Source: a virus. Taken from it: a stretch of 28,068 bases of DNA. Made by a program: the position numbers and the translations under genes. Below, one piece after another: positions 12,452-20,412 of this stretch. The first letter of the stretch is position 1; each line of letters starts with the position of its first letter. The DNA is taken from IMG/VR virus record IMGVR_UViG_3300027759_000347, positions 1-28,068 of that record. The stretch is one strand, 5' to 3'. The notes beneath the pieces are model-generated. The model was not told where the DNA came from. It saw nothing but the letters and a program-made list of their open reading frames with translations, and made no database searches.

Positions 12452-15400
12452 ATGACCGACCACCGCAAGCGCGTTGCAAACGCTATTCGTATTGCGAAGG
12501 AGGTCCATGGTAAGAGGCTCCTGCAGGACCAGTACCCGACGCACTATATGCCGAATGTCGGAAGGCAAGTCATGGCAGGTGGTGGACCGGCGGAAGCCCC
12601 GTCGGACGATTCTATCGAAATTCCCGCCGTGTATGACGAGATGGGAAATGTGGCGGTTCCGGCCCAACGAAAGGTCGTCGACGAGGGATATCGCCAGCCG
12701 TTGGGCGAACGAATCAAAGAGGGAATTTCCAAAGGGTTTGGTGAACGCCGACTGGGTATGAGCGAGGAAGACCAGAGGCGCTACGACCCTACTGGAATCG
12801 TGCAAAACGTGTTTGCCGCACCCGTAGATTTTGCTCTTCGCGCCCCCGGGGCGGTCGTAGGTGGTCTATCTGCCGCAGGAGCTGGTGTTTACGGTAAGAT
12901 CCCGGGCGTTGATGAAACCCAGACCAACAAATTACAGCGCGATCTGAGGGTTCTTGGCGACGTCGGCATGATTGAAGCTGGGAATGTGCGCTCGAAAGCT
13001 CCGACGGACGTTTCGTCAATACCACGCTTCGGTGAATTGATCCCCCCGGAGGCATCAAACGCTCTTAGAATATCCAGAGAAGTTAAAGAGCGCCCATTCA
13101 TAGATATGGAAGGGTTATCGAGGACGCCCGAACAACTTCAGACACTCCCTGAACGTCAAGTGGTAAACTCCGACGCCACGCAAGGCGTTTCAGAACGTCA
13201 AAACCCGCTTGGTGTGGCGGTTGAACCACTGGGCAATCTTAACTTTCGCCCTTCCATAACAACGTCGGAACTTAAGGGACCGGACGTTCAGAAAGTTGAA
13301 GATTTTATTAACCAAATCAAGGGCCGACCGGGTGTTAATGAAGACGTTATTAACCGCATCCGAGAAATTAATGCCCCGGCTGGTAACGAAGTTTCTCGCT
13401 TGTCAAAAGAAGAGTTTATTCGGTCTTTCCCGCCGTCTGAATATAAAAAGGTAGACCTAAAAGGGGCCGCTGGTGTAGAAGGTGAAGAGCGTCATTTTAG
13501 AATTTTAGCTGAAAATGAAGCTGCTAATAGAGAACCTAGTGACGTTCTTCTTCAAGGTATGGTTGACAATTTGCATTTTCCGTATAACGAGACTACACGA
13601 AACCAAGCAGAACAGTTAGCCAAAGTTTTAATGATGGAACAGGATTTTAACCAACTACCCCCTGACTTTTTAAAAACGTTAGAAGCTAACGGCATCAAAA
13701 ATTTCGACGATATTGACACTTTTGCTGATTCAATCACTAAGTTGGATGAGGAACGAATTTATCGCGAAATAATGGAATCCGAACGTTCGCTTCAAAACGA
13801 TTATGGTTTTGACAACATTCAACGTCTTGTAAAAGAACCAAACAACGACCGTTATTTTGAAATAGGGTTAGTTCATCCAGAATTTAAAGGAAAATACCCT
13901 CATTTTCCACATTATGTTTCGGAAAAGGATGGACTCATTGGTCACTTCAGAGGACAATTTCTTGACCAAAACGACCACCTTCTGTCTAGCGATGTAAACA
14001 ATTCCGGCGTCACAGCAGTTCCTAATTCGGCGGTAATTGAAGAAATTCAATCGGACATTCAGAAAGGCGTGAAACAAACGGGTATCACCAAAAACGTACA
14101 CGCTACTACGTTTAAGGCTGCTGTACAACACGCCCTTGAAGGTGGTGCGCAAACGGTTTATTATCCAACTTCGAAGATGATTTGGACGCAACGTGGGGGC
14201 GATCCTAAAGCGTTTAATAGCATATATGATAAAGAAATAATTCAGCATGGATTAAACCCCCTGCTTAAAATCCCCGGGGTCGTTGCGTCTAAAGTCGGGG
14301 ACGATTATATTAAAATCGACTTCACCCGTGACGCTATCGACCATATCCTAAAAGGAGGGGGTCAACGTTACCCGGGTCTTAAGGACGGTGGACCGGTGAA
14401 CGCTTCTACAGATGTTCCCTCCGACGGTACCACTGAAGTTCCCGCCGTATACGACGAGATGGGGAATGTGCTCGTACCCGCCCAGAGGATCGTAATCGAC
14501 GAGGGTTACCGCCAGCCGTTGGGCGAGCGAATCAAAGAGGGCATATCCAAGGGATTCGGCGAACAGCGTCTCGGTATGCGCGAAGAGGACCAGAGGCGCT
14601 ACGACCCCACCGGACTGGTCCAGAATATGTTTGCCGCACCCGCAGACCTGTTCCTGAGAGCGCCCGGGGCGGTCATTGGGGGTCTTTCGGCCCTTGGTGC
14701 GGGTGCTTATGGCGCGCTACCGGGCGTCGACGAAACGCAGACCAACAAATTACAGCGGGATCTGAAAGTCCTTGGCGACGTTGGTATGATCGAGGCCGGA
14801 AACGTGCGCCCGAAAGCCCCGACGGACGTTTCGTCAATTCCGCGATTCGGCGAAGTACTGCCCCCGGAGGCTTCGAACGCTCTTAGAATATCCAGAGAGG
14901 TCAAAGAGCGCCCGATCATCGACATGGAGGGGTCGTCAAGGGCTCCAGACACGTTCCTGAATGCCCCTGAACAGCCAAGACCCCCCATTAGCGAGGGTTT
15001 TGCGGCCCCAGAGCGTCCGTCTCTGGCGCAAGAAACGTACAGAGAGCCCCAGTTACCCGCCGAACGGCCCCAAGCGCCCCCCGAGACCCCCGTCGCACCC
15101 GTAGAGGCACCGGGGGGAAATATCAACATGTCCCGCCGTAGCTTCTTGCGGGGCATGGGTGCTACCGCAGCATCTACGATTATGCCAGAAGGTGTCGTTT
15201 CGGCTCTGACGGAAACGGTGAAACCCACCGCTGTTGCCCCCGCCGTTTACGACGCGTCCAAAGTGTCTTCGCTGATGAGCGACATGCTTGGGCAAAGGGT
15301 TCCCGTATTAAATAACGAAAACATATCGAGGCACGTGAACCCTCAAGAGTTATCTAGATCCATTGAAGAGTATCCGTCTATATATGGTGCCAGCGAAACG

Positions 15401-18139
15401 GCTGAAGGAACTTTAAATCCGAATATTTCTAGATGGGAAATGATAAAGCCAGAAAACAGCTATATACTTGCGGAAAATTTCGCTAGCAACGATCCAGCAA
15501 TATTAGGGATGTCAAAAGACGCCGTTAGTATTCTTAAGACAGAAATGGAGGGCAAGCTTGGTTATCAAATACCTGATGAGGACTTTAACAAGATTCTTGG
15601 TGAACAGTTAAAGCCGCAAATTAGCCTTCACGACCTTAAACACGACGTGCATTTGGTGTCTGAAGAAGGTCTTGATCATGATATGATTTTCGACGGCATA
15701 AGAGCAAGGGCCGTAGCTGCTGCTCACTCTATTGAGAAAAAGCCGACGGCTTCAAAAATGATAGAAGCTCTGGGACAAGTTACACCAGAGGATATTCTTG
15801 AGAAAGTGTATGGTATTCCTAAGGACAGGGTTCAGTCAATATTGGACGAACCTATTGTGGAGTCTTATGATGATACTAGGACCACTACCCTTCGGGATCA
15901 CTTTAATGCCATTTATGAAGAATCTCTTGATTGGTGGGAAGATTTAGATCTGTCCGATAAGAGAGCCATTAGAAAAGCGTGGAACGACGAAGCAAAGAAG
16001 ATAAAATCCGGGTTAGAAGAAAAGCCCGAATTAACCAGCCAGACGCCCGCCCCAGTAGAAGACGTTAAGCCTTACATGCTGGACCAAAATCTGGCCGACC
16101 AAAAAGCGCTTGAAGCCCCCGCAGCTCCTGCCCCCAAGACCCTCGACGATCTGAGGCTTGCCCAAGCCCAAGCGAAGCAGGCGTTCGAGGACGCCAAGGT
16201 AGCTGTTCGGTCGGACAACAAGAATCCGGAAACTAGAGCGCTTGTCGCTCAGCGCCAAAAAGAGATGATGGCCGCGACGAAGGAGCTGGAGAAGGCGGAA
16301 TCTAACCGCGAACCCCGTTCTGAGGCCACTCCCAATGCCGCGCCCAAGGTCGTCGAGCCCGAATATGTGCGCCGGGTGTCCGACTTTGGCCTTTACAGCC
16401 ATGCGGCGGAGGTTGCGGCCAAGGCTAAACAGGCGGGCAAGCCCGAAGACCTTATCACTTGGCTGAAAGCACAGCCGGGTGTCAAAATGGAAGAGCTGGA
16501 GTCAGTGGGGGCCGTTACCCCGTCCGGCAAGTTTAATCCGGAATTCGCTGGCGGGGTCAAGACGATGACCCCGAAGGAATTGTCCGACATCTTCAACGAG
16601 AAGACCCCCGACCCCAAGCTTATGAGGCGCACTGAAACTAAAGTAATGTACCCGCGCAATACTCAAGAGCTGGCCGATCTAGCTATTGAAAACCCTAGAG
16701 TATGGGACAACTACTTCGGGTTTACTTTAGGCACTCATCGTGATTTTAATAAAATCGACCTTAATAACATTCTTCAAAGTGAAGAAGGCCAGCGCGCACT
16801 GAGCGAAGTGTTTAATTTCACGTATGGAAAAATCGAGGTTCCCGGCGGTGCCATATATGGTCCATCGTCTTGGGAAGATTATACTACTCGTGGCGGAAAA
16901 AATTACGAAGAGATCCCGATTTATCTTGAACCGACACCAGAGAACCCACCAACGAAATTTCAAACGGTTGGTGGTTTTGCAGACAACCAAAAGTTCAACA
17001 CTAGGGAAGAAGCCGAAAAGTACCTTGAAGACGAGAAAGCGCGATCCCTCGCGTATTATGCGGACGACCCCCAAATGCAACAGTTTGTTGAACAAGGGTA
17101 TAAAAATACATACATTGTAGAATTTGACGACCCTAGTTACCGCAGTCCAAACTTGACCGAATTTGGTCATATGAAGGATGTCCCGAATAACATCGCTTGG
17201 ATCCGCAAAACGGAGCATGATTCGCCTTACGGTGGCGTGGCATACCGGATGGAAGAATCCCAGTCGGATCTGGCCCAAAGGGGGCGCGATACGGGCTTCA
17301 ATATGAACCCGGAGGAAGTGGAAACCGCAAAGGCAAGAATAGAACAGATAGAGTCGCAGATAGATGAGTTAGATAAAAAGTGGGTGCAATATTATAGTGA
17401 TTCTGTAGAAAAAGGTACTTACAACACCCCCGAATATTTGAAAGACGAAAAGAAGTTTCTTAAAGAACAGGATGGTTTAAGTAAAAAACAGGACAGGATC
17501 CGCCGCCACATTATGAATTCGGAACAAGGGACTTCACTTCCAAACTTTCCATATGTTAAAGAAACACAGCAGTGGACGGACCTTACCGTTAAGCTCGCCC
17601 TGATCGACGCCGCCAATGGTGGCTTCGATTCTGTCCAGTTCATCAAGGGCGACACTAACCGCGAGCGATATCAAGAGGAAGGAAAAGACACCGGGTATCA
17701 CTACGACGTTAACATTCCGTCGTCGATAAGCCGAATTCTAAAGACCCTTGACCCGTCGGTCAAACTCGAAACTATTAAAGTGGAACCAACAATTGATTCT
17801 CGCACTTTTTCTCTAATTAACAGAATTAAAGATAGAAATGCAGACATTGAAGAAAGAATGAGGACACATAGAGCGTATTTAAACAGACTGGACCCTTCTA
17901 GTAGAGAGTATGGTGTTGCCGAATCCATAATGTCCGACTACGAACAGGGTTTGTATGACGGTAACGCCGCTCTAAAAAAGCTCACCACCCCGCTGGAATT
18001 GTGGTCAGTCAGAATGACGCCCAAGCTGCAAAGAGCTATTCAAAAGGGTCTGCCCAAGTTCAAGGACGGGGGTGCGGTCAACCCCGGGGCCATTCGTGGC
18101 ATGACGGTAGACGAGTTGCAGGAAGCGTTAATGGGGTAA
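12452..18139 (+). CDS. Giant polyvalent-type virion protein with internal duplication (1895 aa)
   Basis: Probable virion or ejected protein; function unknown. It starts 4 bases after the portal stop, with AAGG 8 bases upstream. Layout: a basic N-terminus (1-50); unit D1 (56-221); an AT-rich region with I-E-E-I-Q-S-D near 530, ending L-K-D-G-G-P-V (643-649); D1 again (662-827) with about 21 substitutions in 166 residues and no gaps; a proline-rich linker (about 835-890); a twin-arginine-like S-R-R-S-F-L-R-G (894-901); an unknown AT-rich region (about 930-1180); a coiled-coil stretch near 1230-1290; and a large region with M-E-E-S-Q-S-D near 1601, ending F-K-D-G-G-A-V (1870-1876). The E-E-x-Q-S-D signatures match large polyvalent-protein-associated domains of phages and conjugative elements. 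Its position between portal and scaffold fits an internal virion protein. Confidence 0.9.
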   Translation: MTDHRKRVANAIRIAKEVHGKRLLQDQYPTHYMPNVGRQVMAGGGPAEAPSDDSIEIPAVYDEMGNVAVPAQRKVVDEGYRQPLGERIKEGISKGFGERRLGMSEEDQRRYDPTGIVQNVFAAPVDFALRAPGAVVGGLSAAGAGVYGKIPGVDETQTNKLQRDLRVLGDVGMIEAGNVRSKAPTDVSSIPRFGELIPPEASNALRISREVKERPFIDMEGLSRTPEQLQTLPERQVVNSDATQGVSERQNPLGVAVEPLGNLNFRPSITTSELKGPDVQKVEDFINQIKGRPGVNEDVINRIREINAPAGNEVSRLSKEEFIRSFPPSEYKKVDLKGAAGVEGEERHFRILAENEAANREPSDVLLQGMVDNLHFPYNETTRNQAEQLAKVLMMEQDFNQLPPDFLKTLEANGIKNFDDIDTFADSITKLDEERIYREIMESERSLQNDYGFDNIQRLVKEPNNDRYFEIGLVHPEFKGKYPHFPHYVSEKDGLIGHFRGQFLDQNDHLLSSDVNNSGVTAVPNSAVIEEIQSDIQKGVKQTGITKNVHATTFKAAVQHALEGGAQTVYYPTSKMIWTQRGGDPKAFNSIYDKEIIQHGLNPLLKIPGVVASKVGDDYIKIDFTRDAIDHILKGGGQRYPGLKDGGPVNASTDVPSDGTTEVPAVYDEMGNVLVPAQRIVIDEGYRQPLGERIKEGISKGFGEQRLGMREEDQRRYDPTGLVQNMFAAPADLFLRAPGAVIGGLSALGAGAYGALPGVDETQTNKLQRDLKVLGDVGMIEAGNVRPKAPTDVSSIPRFGEVLPPEASNALRISREVKERPIIDMEGSSRAPDTFLNAPEQPRPPISEGFAAPERPSLAQETYREPQLPAERPQAPPETPVAPVEAPGGNINMSRRSFLRGMGATAASTIMPEGVVSALTETVKPTAVAPAVYDASKVSSLMSDMLGQRVPVLNNENISRHVNPQELSRSIEEYPSIYGASETAEGTLNPNISRWEMIKPENSYILAENFASNDPAILGMSKDAVSILKTEMEGKLGYQIPDEDFNKILGEQLKPQISLHDLKHDVHLVSEEGLDHDMIFDGIRARAVAAAHSIEKKPTASKMIEALGQVTPEDILEKVYGIPKDRVQSILDEPIVESYDDTRTTTLRDHFNAIYEESLDWWEDLDLSDKRAIRKAWNDEAKKIKSGLEEKPELTSQTPAPVEDVKPYMLDQNLADQKALEAPAAPAPKTLDDLRLAQAQAKQAFEDAKVAVRSDNKNPETRALVAQRQKEMMAATKELEKAESNREPRSEATPNAAPKVVEPEYVRRVSDFGLYSHAAEVAAKAKQAGKPEDLITWLKAQPGVKMEELESVGAVTPSGKFNPEFAGGVKTMTPKELSDIFNEKTPDPKLMRRTETKVMYPRNTQELADLAIENPRVWDNYFGFTLGTHRDFNKIDLNNILQSEEGQRALSEVFNFTYGKIEVPGGAIYGPSSWEDYTTRGGKNYEEIPIYLEPTPENPPTKFQTVGGFADNQKFNTREEAEKYLEDEKARSLAYYADDPQMQQFVEQGYKNTYIVEFDDPSYRSPNLTEFGHMKDVPNNIAWIRKTEHDSPYGGVAYRMEESQSDLAQRGRDTGFNMNPEEVETAKARIEQIESQIDELDKKWVQYYSDSVEKGTYNTPEYLKDEKKFLKEQDGLSKKQDRIRRHIMNSEQGTSLPNFPYVKETQQWTDLTVKLALIDAANGGFDSVQFIKGDTNRERYQEEGKDTGYHYDVNIPSSISRILKTLDPSVKLETIKVEPTIDSRTFSLINRIKDRNADIEERMRTHRAYLNRLDPSSREYGVAESIMSDYEQGLYDGNAALKKLTTPLELWSVRMTPKLQRAIQKGLPKFKDGGAVNPGAIRGMTVDELQEALMG
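12617..13114 (+). repeat. First copy of the 498-base in-frame duplication in the giant gene
   Basis: This encodes residues 56-221, from E-I-P-A-V-Y-D-E-M-G-N-V to R-P-F-I-D-M-E-G. It corresponds without gaps to 14435-14932. The nucleotide copies have diverged at many third positions, so the duplication is not recent, or the copies have been under selection for the protein. Confidence 0.9.
14435..14932 (+). repeat. Second copy of the 498-base in-frame duplication in the giant gene
   Basis: This encodes residues 662-827, from E-V-P-A-V-Y-D-E-M-G-N-V to R-P-I-I-D-M-E-G. Long identical protein stretches remain, for example E-G-Y-R-Q-P-L-G-E-R-I-K-E-G-I-S and D-E-T-Q-T-N-K-L-Q-R-D-L. Each copy is followed by a region with a different composition, as if the unit were an adaptor to which other domains are joined. 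Confidence 0.9.
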
Positions 18140-18228
18140 CTATTCGAACATCTCCATTCTGTGTTATCATGCAATGATCGGTAATATTCCGACCGGGGAC
18201 GCCCGGAACGCTCCTAGGAGAACCACTC

Positions 18229-19689
18229 ATGTACCAGCTTGCGAAGTCCACACGGGCGAAGCTTAAGAATAAGGCCCGCCAGATGGCGGCGTCCACGGAC
18301 CAGAAGGTCGACTCGTCCAATTGGTCCCCCTCCGAACCGCTTAACGCTGATGTTAAGACGGGTATGCGCCCGATTTCGCGCCGCGCATACAAGAAGGGTG
18401 GCAAGGTTATGGGCGAGTGCGACGCACCCCGTGCCGATCGCAAGCCCCGCAAGGCTGGTGGACGCAGCGAAGCCACCGCTATGGCCGACGCGAAGGTCAA
18501 CCGCAACGTTAAGGAAGCTAACGAAAAGCGCGATGGCATCAAGCACGTTGGCGGTATGAATAAGGGTGGCACTGCCAAGCGCAAGGGCCGCAAAGATGGT
18601 GGTCTTTCAGACTTCCATGACGAGGACGCCGTTCCGAACCCGAACAGGGGTCGTGACGAAGCCATGAAAATAATGCGTTCGCCCAAGCCTGAAGACGATG
18701 ATATCAGCCCCGCTATGGCGGCGCGCATGCGCGGTATTGTGGATTCTAATGCTACCTCCAGCCGCGCATACGAACAGAACAAGATCGACCGCAAGGCGTT
18801 CGACACCCGTGGTTACAAGAAGGGTGGCCCCGCAAAGAAGATGATGGGTGGACCCATGGTGGGGAGTGGCCCACAGGTTAGCCCCAAGCGCTTCAATTTT
18901 AGTGGCAACCCTGTTACCCCCGGTCAAAAGAGTGGTGGTAAAGTCCAGAAGCACGAAGATGAAGCCATGGACGAGGCTCTCATCAAGAAGATGGTCAGGC
19001 CTTCTGCCCGCACCGGCAAAGAGAGCGGTGGTCCCATCGACAATCTTATGATGTCGAAGGCGATCGAGGGGGACAGCCCCGCGTCCACGAGTAAGATGGT
19101 CAACGGTCTTACTGGCCAGAAAAAGGGTGGCCGCGTAAAGCGCAAGACCGGCGGTGGTGTCTTCACTGGCCCCGGTTACCCGGGCAAGGTTCCCGGTGTT
19201 GTTCCCGGCGGGCGCACTGCCCATGCGGGTGGCGGCAAAGCGGGCAAGGGCAAGACTAACATCAACATCGTAATTGCGGGCAACCCGCAGGACGGTGGTG
19301 CTGGCATGCCCCCCAAGGGTATGACCCCGCAGATGGGTCAGCGGATGCCCATCCCGGCCCCCGCACCGGCCCCCGTTGGTATGCCCCCTATGCCTATGGG
19401 CGGTCCGCCTCCCATGCCCCCTATGCCAATGCCCCCTCAGGGTCCCGCGCAGATGGGTCCGGCACCGCGCAAGTCGGGTGGTCGTCTTACTAAGGTTGCT
19501 CACTCATACAAGGACATGGAAGCCGGTGCTGGTGGTGGCGAAGGTCGCCTTCAGAAAACCGACATTGCCAAGTCCCGCATGGGTCGTAAAGTTGGTGGCC
19601 GCGCGTACCATTCCTATATGGACATGGATGCCGGTGCTGGCTCTGGGAGGGGACGCCTTGAAAAGGCGGAGATTCAGCGTACCAAATAG
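18229..19689 (+). CDS. Basic KKGG-motif, glycine/proline/methionine-rich virion-module protein (486 aa)
   Basis: Function unknown. It starts at ATG 18229 with AGGAG 8 bases upstream. The protein is strongly basic, low in hydrophobic core residues and probably disordered. It carries many glycine-pair motifs after lysine: Y-K-K-G-G-K-V, R-K-A-G-G-R, Y-K-K-G-G-P-A, K-S-G-G-K-V, K-K-G-G-R-V, R-K-S-G-G-R-L. A segment G-K-T-N-I-N-I-V-I-A-G-N-P precedes a run rich in Met, Pro and Gly (about residues 365-410). The C-terminus has a tandem repeat: H-S-Y-K-D-M-E-A-G-A-G-G-G then H-S-Y-M-D-M-D-A-G-A-G-S-G. The R-K-P-R-K-[A/S]-G-G motif recurs in the 77-residue protein at 24503. Charge and place suggest an internal, DNA-associated or ejected protein. 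A terminator follows. Confidence 0.85.
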   Translation: MYQLAKSTRAKLKNKARQMAASTDQKVDSSNWSPSEPLNADVKTGMRPISRRAYKKGGKVMGECDAPRADRKPRKAGGRSEATAMADAKVNRNVKEANEKRDGIKHVGGMNKGGTAKRKGRKDGGLSDFHDEDAVPNPNRGRDEAMKIMRSPKPEDDDISPAMAARMRGIVDSNATSSRAYEQNKIDRKAFDTRGYKKGGPAKKMMGGPMVGSGPQVSPKRFNFSGNPVTPGQKSGGKVQKHEDEAMDEALIKKMVRPSARTGKESGGPIDNLMMSKAIEGDSPASTSKMVNGLTGQKKGGRVKRKTGGGVFTGPGYPGKVPGVVPGGRTAHAGGGKAGKGKTNINIVIAGNPQDGGAGMPPKGMTPQMGQRMPIPAPAPAPVGMPPMPMGGPPPMPPMPMPPQGPAQMGPAPRKSGGRLTKVAHSYKDMEAGAGGGEGRLQKTDIAKSRMGRKVGGRAYHSYMDMDAGAGSGRGRLEKAEIQRTK

Positions 19690-19730
19690 GCACGTTGAAG
19701 CCCTGTCCTCCCCATAGGCTTTGACTGCAG

Positions 19731-19770
19731 AACAGGGTGCCTACCTCTCTTGGCACCCTGTTTTCCTTCT
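19731..19770 (+). terminator. Strong intrinsic terminator after the KKGG protein gene
   Basis: AACAGGGTGCC (19731-19741) pairs perfectly with GGCACCCTGTT (19752-19762) over a 10-base loop, followed by TTTTCCTTCT. It is the clearest terminator in the window and ends the unit that begins at the portal promoter. Confidence 0.88.
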
Positions 19771-19792
19771 ACAGAGAGAGCACGGAGGGTGA

Positions 19793-19996
19793 ATGCAAAC
19801 ATTCAACAGCTTGCTGGAGCAAGAGCTTAAAAAGCTAATATTCGAGGAGATTGAAGGTCTCCGAGATAATCTAGAAGTCAATTCGTACGATGAAGTTGGG
19901 CAGTTCAAGTACGCAATGGGCAAAATAGCGGGTCTAAAGCTCGCTGTAGAATTGGTCGGCCAAGCGACTAGCAAAGCTGATCAGTCGAACCGTTAA
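19793..19996 (+). CDS. Hypothetical small acidic helical protein (67 aa)
   Basis: Function unknown. It starts at ATG 19793 with GGAGG 4-5 bases upstream, directly after the terminator. The whole chain looks helical (L-L-E-Q-E-L-K-K-L-I-F-E-E-I-E-G-L-R-D-N-L), with a second helix Y-A-M-G-K-I-A-G-L-K-L-A-V-E-L-V-G. The pattern of Y, then G-x-I-x-G-L, then a short helix is common in tiny phage proteins near the head genes. No promoter of the phage type is obvious, so it may depend on read-through of the terminator. Confidence 0.8.
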   Translation: MQTFNSLLEQELKKLIFEEIEGLRDNLEVNSYDEVGQFKYAMGKIAGLKLAVELVGQATSKADQSNR

Positions 19997-20011
19997 AAGA
20001 GAGGACTGAAA

Positions 20012-20404
20012 ATGCCATCTATGACCATGGAGCATGATGTTGACCCGAAGCTAAAACTGCTTAGCGAAATGGGCGACATATCGAACATCGAGATTTTTAA
20101 TAACCAAATTCTCGTGGCGGTGTACCTCCGCCCCCAGAAGACCAAGAGCGGCATCTACCTGACGGACAAAACGACCGACGAGGATCGTTACCAGTCCAAG
20201 GTGGGCCTAGTGGTCAAAAAAGGTTCTACAGCCTTCATCGACGAAACCGGCGACTGGTTTAAGGGCGTCGAAATTAATGAACACGATTGGGTAGTGTTTC
20301 GCCCATCCGACGGATGGAACATCACTGTCAACCACGTGCTTTGCCGCATTCTGGATGATATTACCGTTCGTGGCCGTATTCAGCATCCAGACAGTGTGTG
20401 GTGA
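20012..20404 (+). CDS. GroES-like co-chaperonin protein (130 aa)
   Basis: Probable phage-encoded GroES (Cpn10) relative, which would cap the host GroEL to help fold capsid or other phage proteins. Residues 30-70 (N-Q-I-L-V-A-V-Y-L-R-P-Q-K-T-K-S-G-I-Y-L, T-D-K-T, then Y-Q-S-K-V-G-L-V-V-K-K-G) follow the GroES pattern of a first beta strand, mobile loop with S-G-I-x-L, and V-G-x-V-x-x-x-G. The C-terminal part (D-W-V-V-F-R-P-S-D-G, then C-R-I-L-D-D-I) replaces the usual end and is typical of phage members. The start at 20012 has GAGAGGA 6 bases upstream. It sits directly before the scaffold, where a capsid-folding helper makes sense. The assignment is by pattern only. Confidence 0.75.
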   Translation: MPSMTMEHDVDPKLKLLSEMGDISNIEIFNNQILVAVYLRPQKTKSGIYLTDKTTDEDRYQSKVGLVVKKGSTAFIDETGDWFKGVEINEHDWVVFRPSDGWNITVNHVLCRILDDITVRGRIQHPDSVW

Positions 20405-20412
20405 GGTGAAAC

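Noticed and set aside
15128-15200. Functional Tat export of the full giant protein
   Set aside because: The motif is near the middle of the chain, so it cannot act as an N-terminal signal in the full product; only a shorter internal product could use it.
18140-18228. Promoter before the 486-residue gene (TATTCG-N17-TTATCA)
   Set aside because: The -35 is poor; read-through from the portal promoter explains expression.
18607-19503. Minus-strand 298-codon frame rich in His and Arg
   Set aside because: It is antisense to the KKGG protein, and its composition reflects the repetitive glycine and lysine codons of that gene.
19714-19742. TTGACT-type -35 before the 67-residue gene
   Set aside because: At 17 bases the -10 would be CCTCTC, and the site overlaps the terminator stem.
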